From Verrucomicrobia bacterium UBA1200 (GTDB lineage Bacteria; Verrucomicrobiota; Kiritimatiellia; RFP12; UBA1067): a stretch of DNA of 15,378 bases. Under the pieces are notes generated by a model. That model searched no databases, was not told the origin of the DNA, and saw only the letters and a program-made list of their open reading frames with translations. The position numbers and the translations under genes were made by a program. The stretch lies in the NCBI GenBank assembly GCA_002309765.1, contig DBXY01000001.1:75277-90654 (forward strand), in the 5' to 3' direction. Positions 1-7,050 of this stretch are shown piece by piece. The stretch's first letter is position 1. Every line of letters begins with the position of its first letter.

Positions 1-418
1 TAAGCCAATGCCAGCGTCCGTCGCCCCAGCCATAGAAGCCCGTTTCGCCCGCCGCGTTCTTCGCCGGCGAGAGCGCGGCAATGCCTTCGTCTGGCGGCGG
101 TTCGCTCACCACGAGCGTATCAGGGCAAACCGAAAACTCGATGCGGGACGTTGTTTCCGCGCCTGCGGCTTCGGATGCGAAAACGAGTGCTTCGGTGCTG
201 TTGAACGCAATCGCACACCGTGTGCCGTCAACTACGTTGGTGGCAACCGCTCCAGCGGCGAACGGTTCCCAACCGCCGCCCAACGCGCCCTTGTCCGTCA
301 GCGCTTCGCCGGTCTCATATCCGTCGAACGATGCGCCAAAACGTTCCGTTGCCGCCGCGCACGACCATGTGGCCAGCAAAAACGCCGCAAGACACTTTAA
401 TGCCCCAGAACCGCTCAT
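1..418 (-). CDS. Secreted protein of unknown function, N-terminal part (runs off the left edge)
   Basis: Only the first 139 residues are visible; the frame is still open at base 1. The product begins with a typical signal peptide: a short polar start, Lys8, a hydrophobic core (CLAAFLLATW) and a small-residue cleavage region (SCAAA), so the mature chain probably starts near Thr24. The next stretch has FDGYETGEAL and a later GWEPF. I read this as the first strands of a LamG/concanavalin A-like jelly roll, common in secreted proteins of this bacterial group, but the family call is weak. The ATG overlaps the TGA of the larger upstream secreted-protein gene (ATGA), and there is no good ribosome-binding site in front of it, so translation is probably coupled. 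Both proteins are exported, which suggests a shared job at the cell surface. Confidence 0.75.
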   Translation of the reverse strand, partial: MSGSGALKCLAAFLLATWSCAAATERFGASFDGYETGEALTDKGALGGGWEPFAAGAVATNVVDGTRCAIAFNSTEALVFASEAAGAETTSRIEFSVCPDTLVVSEPPPDEGIAALSPAKNAAGETGFYGWGDGRWHWL

Positions 419-3400
419 CGTATGGAGATTATCAACCCGCTGAATACGCGGACACCTCCCGCATCCGTATAAAACGTCAGTGTGGAACCTTCGCAAGCCT
501 TAAACTTGAGGGTGGCGAGATTTTCGGGCGGTTCTTCCCAGGTCAGAACGTATTCGTCGTTCATGCACCGACGTCCGCGCAAATCAATCTTCACTGTCGC
601 GCCGTCGGCGAAAGAGAGACCGGCATCATATTCCGAAGTGCCGGCCGCCGGGAACGGACCAGACTGTTCGCGAAGATCGAACGTCGCGCCGTCGCGAAGT
701 TCCACGTTCGGGATATCCGTTGTCTCGGTTTTGAACGTACCCAATACGGCAATCGTTCCCTGCGGCGCGTGATCGCCTGTGCAGGCACCCTCTTTGAGCG
801 TGAGATTATGTACGGTGACGGGGCAATGAGCGCGCACTTCGCCAATGAGCTCGAAGTCAACCGTCTCGGCCCTCACGCCCGTGTCGATGAACGAGAAGAT
901 TCCGCCCTCCGCGCACTCAGTCACCCGTATCGTGCCGTTGTACGCATATGCGTTCTTCAGGCGGAACGCCTTGTTTTCGCCAATGACAACGTCAAGCGTG
1001 TGCCCGCCAAGGTCAAGTGTGCACGGCACGTTCTCGGTATCTCCCGTGTTGCCGACGAGTCCGAAGGTGTGTGTCGCGTCTAAGAGCGAATCGGCCGTCA
1101 GTGTCAAGGTCGGAATTGTCCGAGCAATGCCGGTGAAATCCGCGCCGCTACTGACGACGCCACCAGCCAATACGAACGGATAGCCGAAGAACGCGCCGTT
1201 GGCCATATTGAAGCGGCCGTCGGGACCCACGGTGATCGCGCCAGCGTTGCCAAGGGGCGCGTTGAAGCCGTAGGTGCCGTCCTGCAGCGTACCGCCGACG
1301 ACTTCCGTGCCGCCCGAATATGTCTGATTAGCCATGGTGGCTATGAACGTTCCCGAACCTTCTTTCACAAGTTTCATATTGCCTGACAAAAGGACGGAGG
1401 CGTTTCTGAGCGTCTCACCCTCTGGCGCGGTGACATGCAGTTCGCTGGTGGTGCGGGAGTCGCCGTACTCCAGCTGCACCATCTCGAAGTACCCGTCATT
1501 GCCTTCCTGGGCTGCCGTCGATTCAAAGCGATATCGGCAGTAAGCATCGGGGTTTGCAATGCCGAAACGGCGGCAAAGCGCATTCTTGCCGATGGCCGGA
1601 ACTGTGCGCGCGTCGAGTTCCGTCCAGGCTACCCCATCGTTGGAACCGTAGATCTTCCACGCTTTGGGTGTGCGCTTGGCATTGAGGTAGTCATCGTGCG
1701 GACCCACATAGAGCGCGTAAGAGTCGATGTAGGTCGCCGCGCCGAAATTGTAATCGACGACAAGCGGCAGGTCGCTGGTTTTAACTAGAATGCGCCGATT
1801 GTTGTCGGTGTGGTTGCGCGTGAAGTTGTTGTTAAAGAGATTCGCGGCGTTGCCTCCGGTAATAGCCGAGGTGCTGGAGACGCAATATGGATTGTCCGTG
1901 GTGAGATCGAACTCTCCGCCGGTGATTTCGCCGCTGCCGTAAAGTCCGTTGACATAGAGCTTGTGTCCATTGAGATCCAGCTTGGATTCGGCGTCCAGCG
2001 TTAATTTGTCAATGCCTCGCCAGTCGCAGTCCGCGGTCAATTGGCAGACGTTAACATCAAACACTTCGCACGTGACAGTGGAACCAACCGGGACTTGGAG
2101 ATCCAGCGGACCAGTAACTTTTACAGTGGTAATCTCTCCCGGCAGACCGTTCTCGATTGTGTTTCCGGCCACATTTTTGCAGGTCCAGTTGCCGGGATTT
2201 TCAGGATTCCCGTCATTGGCGGCACCAGTCCACCATGCGTATTCCGCCAAGGTAGAGTCTGGGTCGACGCCGTAGAAGAGGCCGGTGTCGGTTACCACCG
2301 GCTGAATACCGCTCTGTGCCGTCTCGGCATCGAACTGGAATGTGACTTCGTCTGGACGCTGGCTTTCGCGCCAGCGCAGCAGTTTCTCGCCTAGCGCGAG
2401 CGTGCGGCCGGCGAGGTTTACGGTGACCGTTGCGTTCGAGGCGATGGCAAGCGTGTAGGCGTTGGCCTGGTTGACGATGTTCATCACGCCGGTGCGGGCG
2501 GACAAATCAAGTGTGGAGCCATCCTGCATTTCCGTATTGCCGAAATCGTCCGTGAGGGGCGTGAATTTACCGAAGACGCGAAACCAGTTCTCCGCTCCTG
2601 GCATGGAAAACACTCCTTCGCGCAGAATCATGTCGCCGATTTGGGAGTCCGCATAGCAGCGCAGGTCGCCCGTGAAGTCAAGAATCGCGCTTTGTGAGCG
2701 GGTCTCTCTTTGGACGAAGGAGATAATGCCGAGATTTTCAACCACTTTGAGCGTGCCGTTGACGATGTCGGTGTTGTCGATGCGGAATACCGCGCCGTTG
2801 CCAATGGATACGAAGAGGGTATGCCCTCCAAGATCGATCGTGGTTATGCCATGCCCCGAGTTGATCATGCCGAGCGAGCTTCTGGCGTTGAAATACGAGT
2901 CGGCCGTGAGCTTAATGTACACAAGCTGCGTTTGGTTGATGGTGGGCGAAGTGCCGGTGTTCGCCACCGTGCCGCCCGCGAGCGTGATGGCGTTAGGATA
3001 GAAATAGAGGTTACCGTTGATGTCCAATGTGGCACCGGATTCGACGATAATCGGCCCCGTGCCGGCGTATGCCGTGGCGTTGTAAGTGGCGCCGCCTTTG
3101 AACGTGCCTGAGACAATATGCGTACCGCAGGAATAGGTTTGTCCGTCTTTAGCCGCGACGAACGTACCCGTGCCGTCTTTCACCAACTTGATGTTACCGT
3201 CGATCGCCACGCCTTCGTTTTCTACGGTAACCTCCGGTGGAATGTCCAATCGGATTTCGCCGCACGACGAAGTGTCGAAGTATTCGAGTTGCACCATTTC
3301 AAGGTAACCGGAGTTGGAATCCTGCGGAGCTGTCACGGTGAACCGGTAATAGCGGTATGCGGTGGTATTTTCGAACGTTTTCGTGCGGCATTCGGTGGTG

Positions 3401-3954
3401 CCCCAGCCCGTCTCGGTGTCACGGGCATCAAGCAAGGTCCAGTTCGTATTGTCATTGGAACCTTCGAATGTCCACGACTTCGGGCAGCGAGTCGTAAAGC
3501 CGCTGATAGGGCCACAATACACCTTGTACATATTGACCGCCTGTTCGTTGCCGGCGCCAAAGTCGTAATCGACAACGAGCGGCAGATTCTTCTGCTCCAC
3601 GATGATACGTTTTGTGTTGTCCGTTCCCGCGCGCTCAAAATTGTTGTTGAAGAGGTTGCCCGCATTGCCGCCTAGGAAGATTGTAGTCGACGACGCCGAC
3701 CCCGAAGGCGATGTGAGGTCGACGAGCGGACTTTCAATCGTGCCGGCACCGGTGATTCCGGCGAGCGTGAGTTTGTGTCCGTTCAGGTTGACGGTTACCC
3801 CTTCGTTAATGGTTACGAGCCCCTTGTCGCGCCAGTCCGCATCGGCGCTCAACGTGACATTTGCCGAGATCGTCTCGTCGGCAGATACAACAGCCGCTAC
3901 CATCGCAAATACGGCTATGACGCATTCGCACTTCAAACCGAAGTCAATTTTCAT
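415..3954 (-). CDS. Large secreted beta-helix/discoidin-like surface protein with two homologous halves
   Basis: The 1179-residue product has a signal peptide (Met-Lys start, hydrophobic core about residues 10-24). Two homologous units follow, about residues 35-563 and 639-1176. Each has an N-terminal cap with LNGHKL, an F5/8C (discoidin)-like module with a GSND..(N/A)WT.LDAR motif ending in EMVQLEY, an autotransporter-type passenger repeat (KLVK.G.GTF followed by YS.GT..V.G), and a long beta-helix-like region with recurring LGGHTL. The linker holds WWTGAANDGNPENPGNW. I see no outer-membrane barrel, PEP-CTERM or other anchor, so how it reaches or attaches to the surface is unknown. Ligand is unknown; discoidin modules often bind glycans. 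An in-frame TTG at 3960 would lengthen it by two codons, but the AGGAGG sits 8 bases from the ATG at 3954 and only 2 from the TTG, so I chose the ATG. Confidence 0.88.
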   Translation of the reverse strand: MKIDFGLKCECVIAVFAMVAAVVSADETISANVTLSADADWRDKGLVTINEGVTVNLNGHKLTLAGITGAGTIESPLVDLTSPSGSASSTTIFLGGNAGNLFNNNFERAGTDNTKRIIVEQKNLPLVVDYDFGAGNEQAVNMYKVYCGPISGFTTRCPKSWTFEGSNDNTNWTLLDARDTETGWGTTECRTKTFENTTAYRYYRFTVTAPQDSNSGYLEMVQLEYFDTSSCGEIRLDIPPEVTVENEGVAIDGNIKLVKDGTGTFVAAKDGQTYSCGTHIVSGTFKGGATYNATAYAGTGPIIVESGATLDINGNLYFYPNAITLAGGTVANTGTSPTINQTQLVYIKLTADSYFNARSSLGMINSGHGITTIDLGGHTLFVSIGNGAVFRIDNTDIVNGTLKVVENLGIISFVQRETRSQSAILDFTGDLRCYADSQIGDMILREGVFSMPGAENWFRVFGKFTPLTDDFGNTEMQDGSTLDLSARTGVMNIVNQANAYTLAIASNATVTVNLAGRTLALGEKLLRWRESQRPDEVTFQFDAETAQSGIQPVVTDTGLFYGVDPDSTLAEYAWWTGAANDGNPENPGNWTCKNVAGNTIENGLPGEITTVKVTGPLDLQVPVGSTVTCEVFDVNVCQLTADCDWRGIDKLTLDAESKLDLNGHKLYVNGLYGSGEITGGEFDLTTDNPYCVSSTSAITGGNAANLFNNNFTRNHTDNNRRILVKTSDLPLVVDYNFGAATYIDSYALYVGPHDDYLNAKRTPKAWKIYGSNDGVAWTELDARTVPAIGKNALCRRFGIANPDAYCRYRFESTAAQEGNDGYFEMVQLEYGDSRTTSELHVTAPEGETLRNASVLLSGNMKLVKEGSGTFIATMANQTYSGGTEVVGGTLQDGTYGFNAPLGNAGAITVGPDGRFNMANGAFFGYPFVLAGGVVSSGADFTGIARTIPTLTLTADSLLDATHTFGLVGNTGDTENVPCTLDLGGHTLDVVIGENKAFRLKNAYAYNGTIRVTECAEGGIFSFIDTGVRAETVDFELIGEVRAHCPVTVHNLTLKEGACTGDHAPQGTIAVLGTFKTETTDIPNVELRDGATFDLREQSGPFPAAGTSEYDAGLSFADGATVKIDLRGRRCMNDEYVLTWEEPPENLATLKFKACEGSTLTFYTDAGGVRVFSGLIISIR
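427..2040 (-). repeat. Second internal protein unit (unit B) of the surface protein
   Basis: This is the C-terminal homologous unit, starting at LTADCDWRG, which matches LSADADWRD of the first unit. It carries the same cap, discoidin-like module (DNA about 1462-1839), passenger repeat (about 1285-1380) and beta-helix-like tail. It stops almost at the end of the protein, so no separate sorting domain follows it. The boundaries are approximate. Confidence 0.75.
2266..3852 (-). repeat. First internal protein unit (unit A) of the surface protein
   Basis: This segment encodes the N-terminal homologous unit. Anchor motifs shared in the same order with the second unit are LNGHKL, GGNA(G/A)NLFNNNF, LPLVVDY(D/N)FGA, GSND, LDAR, EMVQLEY, NIKLVKDGTGTF (NMKLVKEGSGTF in the other), TLAGG and LGGHTL. 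The DNA of the two copies has diverged well beyond a recent duplication, so it is a protein-level repeat. The boundaries are approximate. Confidence 0.75.
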
Positions 3955-3962
3955 AACCAACT

Positions 3963-3969
3963 CCTCCTT
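3963..3969 (-). promoter_or_regulatory. Strong Shine-Dalgarno site of the surface-protein gene
   Basis: Read on the minus strand this is AAGGAGG, with 8 bases between AGGAGG and the ATG at 3954. It is the strongest ribosome-binding site in the window and decides the ATG over the in-frame TTG at 3960. Just upstream, TATTG-AAA-CAATA (3973-3985) could form a small hairpin in the leader. Confidence 0.8.
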
Positions 3970-3991
3970 TACTATTGTTTCAATACCAATT

Positions 3992-4020
3992 ATTCTATAT
4001 TTCTACCCAGTATTATTCAA
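3992..4020 (-). promoter_or_regulatory. Probable sigma70-type promoter for the two secreted-protein genes
   Basis: On the minus strand TTGAAT (4020-4015) is followed after 17 bases by TAGAAT (3997-3992). These match the consensus -35 box at 4 of 6 and the -10 box at 5 of 6 positions with ideal spacing. The region is clearly richer in A and T than the genes around it and lies 38 bases before the start codon. The call rests on consensus matching only, and AT-rich DNA gives chance matches. Confidence 0.45.
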
Positions 4021-4031
4021 GTATAATTTCG

Positions 4032-4044
4032 TCCCAACCTGGGA
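4032..4044 (-). other. Small inverted repeat between exporter gene and promoter
   Basis: TCCCA-GGT-TGGGA on the minus strand can form a 5-bp stem with a 3-base loop. It lies just upstream of the proposed -35 box and downstream of the exporter stop codon. No T run follows, so a classical terminator is unlikely; a regulator site is possible. Confidence 0.25.
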
Positions 4045-4049
4045 ATAAG

Positions 4050-4079
4050 TTCACAATATTAGTCACTTTTGATTGTGAA
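4050..4079 (-). terminator. Inverted repeat after the exporter gene; weak terminator or operator
   Basis: A perfect 8-bp inverted repeat, TTCACAAT and ATTGTGAA, flanks a 14-base loop, starting 17 bases after the exporter stop codon. The stem is AT-rich and no uninterrupted T run follows, so it is at best a weak intrinsic terminator. It could instead be a binding site for a dimeric regulator of the divergence-free gap before the surface-protein genes. I cannot choose between these from sequence alone. Confidence 0.35.
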
Positions 4080-4096
4080 TCGGTTTATGATGCGAT

Positions 4097-7039
4097 CTAC
4101 CAGTTGTACCATTGGTCGGGATGGTCTTGCACCAGCGGCTCCAAAAATTCGGTGTATTGGTCGAGCAGCGGGCGGCCCGCATCCGCCGCTTTTGCCAACA
4201 GTTCGTAAGTGCCATCGGCATTGCGCAGACAGACGGCAAAGAAAACCGGATGGTCAAGCAGTTCTGCCAATTTGAAAACTCCTGCCGGAAATTTTGCGTC
4301 CAGCCCCATAAATTCACGGGTCAAATATTTGCCGCGCAGGTAACGGTCCCCGGCCATGAGTACGCATTCGCCTTTATCCAGCCATTCTCTCGTGATGAAG
4401 AGTTCCCGCATTCCAAAATTTTCTATCGGGTGGATCTCCACCTCGCTTCGATTGCTATGCCGGGCTGAGAATTTTTGGAATACCGAAGTGAGCCGGAGAT
4501 CCATAAAAGCGTGCAATACGGTATTTTCGTTGCCTAGCGCGGCAAGGGTCTCGATGTTGCCAAGATGCGATGAGATAACAAAGACCCCTCGCCGGGTTTC
4601 CACCGCTGAACAGAATTCCGTTGCTTCGGGGTGCGCGACGATGACCTTGGGCGCGTCCACCGCTTTTGCCAGCACCAGCAGTTGGTCAACCAAGCCCCGT
4701 GTGAAATTTGCCATTCTGGTTCGGTTTTTTGCGTTTTTGCGCACAGTGGCGGAACTCATCCAGATGCATCCTGCAATTGCGGAACTTAACAGATAAAGCG
4801 CGCGTTTGCCGAAGATGCGGTAAACCAGCCATGCCGATTCCAACCCCAACGTTGACGCCCCGAACTCGGTGGATTTGGGAACGGGCGCATGGCAGGCGCA
4901 GGCGGCTAGGAACGATACGGCAAGCCCGATGCCCAAGGTTTGCCCAAGGGAACGCACCAGCGGAAAGGAGACGAAAGCTAGCGTTCCGAATCCGGCCAGA
5001 CTGGTTAGCAACGAACAAAGCACCGGTTTAAAGCCGCGTTCGAAATCGTGATCCAGAAATATGGAGTAATCGAGGCTCATCCCGATTAGCATAAAACAGG
5101 CTAACAAGTGGAAAAGGTTTACCGGTTGACCGGTGATGGCAATTAGCGAAAATACGGTCATTACCGCAATTACCGGCGGCAAGGCGATTTTAAAGGCGCG
5201 TTTCTTGAAGGCGGCAGCCACCGCGATAACCAGAAGCAGTCCGGTGGCGGCCAACAGCCATAATACGGTGCGGGTGTAGAACGCCATAAGCTCGGCAAGC
5301 AATCGCCGCGGCGCGAAAAAGCTTACCCCGTCGGTGGGCGGAGGGGCCTCCAATACATTGGGAATCACGCTGTAAAAACCGCCGTTGGGATCGAGACAGA
5401 TAAACGGATCCGCCAACTCAGCGGGAATTTTTTCCGGATCCCATGCTACCGGAGGCATCGGCGCTTTGAGATCCGATTTTAATTTCAGTTTCCCGGATAA
5501 CCGGGCGGATTGGTCGCGGTAGAGTTCTTCGATGGCCCGGTATGCGGCGCGGCGCTTTTCCAGCGAGGGAAGAAAGCGCGACAACCGCGGCAACTCGGCG
5601 GCCAGATTCAGCCGTTCCTCAATCTCCAGCAGTTCGTCCAAACTGTCGCCATGCACGGCAATGAACCCGCTTGACGCTCCGGAGCCGCTGATTTCTTGGA
5701 ACGTTTTTTCCGCGACCAGCAGTTCTCGCGATGGTCGATGCAGGGAATCGGGGTCGGTGCGGAAACGGATTCTCCATCCCCCGTACAGCAGAATGGCGGC
5801 AACCGCCAAGGCGAAAATCGTACGGAAACGGCGGGGATCGCGGCGGCGCGGCAATGGTCGCGGTGCGGTGGGCTGCTGGGGTACCGGATAAAACGCCAGC
5901 ACAAAAAGCAATGCCGCCGCCAATCCGGTGCCCATGAACACCGCCATTTGCGTCAGCACCGGCAACCTGGAGAACAGCAACGGGAGAAATGCGATTTCGG
6001 TGGTAAGGCAGGAGAGCAAAAGTTTACGCCGTATTTCTTCGCGCCGTTCTTCGGCCATCAGCCAGTGGAAGGAGTAGTCAACCGCCAGTCCCAACAATGT
6101 CGCTCCGAAAGTGCAGGCCAAAAGGTGTACCGGGCCAAGCCAGCGTGAAACAATGCATACGGCGGCAAAACCGGTTGCGGCCGACAGACCGAGGGTAATC
6201 AGCAACAGCGGAAGTTTTAGAAACGACCTGAACACTTCAAGTGCCAGCAGCAGGATGAAGGCGGTGGATATCCAGGCGATCAGATTGATTTCTGTACGGC
6301 ACCTCCCCGCGGTTTCGGCAGTGTGCATCGGTACTCCGCAAAGGTGGATTGTGGTGTCCGGTTCGCCATTAGAACCCAGGGCGCAGCGCCGAATGCCAAG
6401 TAGCTGGTGCACCGCAGATTCAAGTCGATTAATGTCGGCTGCCACTTCCGGCTGTAGAGTGAGCGACATTAGCACGTAATGGCGCTGGTTAAATTCGGCT
6501 GCCATTACTCCCTGTTGGCGGGACCAGCCGGAGATGGCGTTGGGGAAGGATTTCAAGTAATGGTCGAGCAGCCCGAAATGGTCTTCCTGAAACGGTACGA
6601 GCGGCGGGGCGGGGGAGGTGAAGAGCGATTGCAGCGTGCGATCGGTAAAGAATCGGAAGTCTTTGGCATTGAGCTTATCCAGATCGTCCGGCGAACAGAT
6701 TCCGGCGGCGTGCTGGCGATAGAAGGACAACACCTGTTCCAGCCGGTCGTCATCCGTCCGAAAGCGGATTGATGAAAATGTCTCTTTCCCGCATACGGAT
6801 AGAATATGGTGAAACTCATCCGCGACCTTTATGGCGTCATCAAGCGACTTGGCTTCGAACAATATTTGGATTTGCGCGGCGCTGCGGTCACGTAACGGAG
6901 CCGGCACCGCGAGGTGGCGTTTGCCGACCAAATCGTAGATCGAGGTGGTGAATTCGGGGACGCCGAACCATGCGGCAACGCCAAAAAACAGTGCGGTCAG
7001 CAACACGAATCCGCCCCGCAACAGATTTTTGGTACGCAT
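4097..7039 (-). CDS. MMPL/RND-family exporter fused to an LpxL-like acyltransferase
   Basis: The 980-residue product joins two families. Residues 1-716 show RND/MMPL architecture: helix 1 (about 8-27), a periplasmic domain to about 250, five helices (252-385), helix 7 (about 405-421), a second periplasmic domain and five helices (591-716). Both halves have the proton-relay aspartate signature of MMPL proteins: GLAVDYS (Asp321) and GMSLDYS (Asp657). Residues about 733-980 resemble lysophospholipid acyltransferases of the LpxL/HtrB type, with the HX4E motif HLGNIE (His825, Glu830), GDR at 897-899 and an aromatic QWYNW end. The acyltransferase would face the cytoplasm. Separate exporter and acyltransferase proteins of these kinds are known from aryl polyene and related lipid clusters, but no ketosynthase or acyl carrier gene is nearby, so the substrate is unknown. 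The ATG lies 11 bases after nadE and lacks a clear ribosome-binding site, suggesting coupling. Confidence 0.88.
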   Translation of the reverse strand: MRTKNLLRGGFVLLTALFFGVAAWFGVPEFTTSIYDLVGKRHLAVPAPLRDRSAAQIQILFEAKSLDDAIKVADEFHHILSVCGKETFSSIRFRTDDDRLEQVLSFYRQHAAGICSPDDLDKLNAKDFRFFTDRTLQSLFTSPAPPLVPFQEDHFGLLDHYLKSFPNAISGWSRQQGVMAAEFNQRHYVLMSLTLQPEVAADINRLESAVHQLLGIRRCALGSNGEPDTTIHLCGVPMHTAETAGRCRTEINLIAWISTAFILLLALEVFRSFLKLPLLLITLGLSAATGFAAVCIVSRWLGPVHLLACTFGATLLGLAVDYSFHWLMAEERREEIRRKLLLSCLTTEIAFLPLLFSRLPVLTQMAVFMGTGLAAALLFVLAFYPVPQQPTAPRPLPRRRDPRRFRTIFALAVAAILLYGGWRIRFRTDPDSLHRPSRELLVAEKTFQEISGSGASSGFIAVHGDSLDELLEIEERLNLAAELPRLSRFLPSLEKRRAAYRAIEELYRDQSARLSGKLKLKSDLKAPMPPVAWDPEKIPAELADPFICLDPNGGFYSVIPNVLEAPPPTDGVSFFAPRRLLAELMAFYTRTVLWLLAATGLLLVIAVAAAFKKRAFKIALPPVIAVMTVFSLIAITGQPVNLFHLLACFMLIGMSLDYSIFLDHDFERGFKPVLCSLLTSLAGFGTLAFVSFPLVRSLGQTLGIGLAVSFLAACACHAPVPKSTEFGASTLGLESAWLVYRIFGKRALYLLSSAIAGCIWMSSATVRKNAKNRTRMANFTRGLVDQLLVLAKAVDAPKVIVAHPEATEFCSAVETRRGVFVISSHLGNIETLAALGNENTVLHAFMDLRLTSVFQKFSARHSNRSEVEIHPIENFGMRELFITREWLDKGECVLMAGDRYLRGKYLTREFMGLDAKFPAGVFKLAELLDHPVFFAVCLRNADGTYELLAKAADAGRPLLDQYTEFLEPLVQDHPDQWYNW

Positions 7040-7050
7040 GGGGAAATCCG

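Noticed and set aside
220..1083. Plus-strand open frame of 287 codons
   Set aside because: It is antisense to the two secreted-protein genes, starts inside one and ends inside the other, and gives an Arg-rich product with no recognisable domain or ribosome-binding site.
415..3954. Classical autotransporter
   Set aside because: Passenger-like repeats are present, but there is no C-terminal beta-barrel domain; the second repeat unit runs to the end.
4102..4840. Acyltransferase as a separate gene
   Set aside because: The region is in the same uninterrupted frame as the exporter, with no stop between them and no obvious internal start with a ribosome-binding site at the junction.
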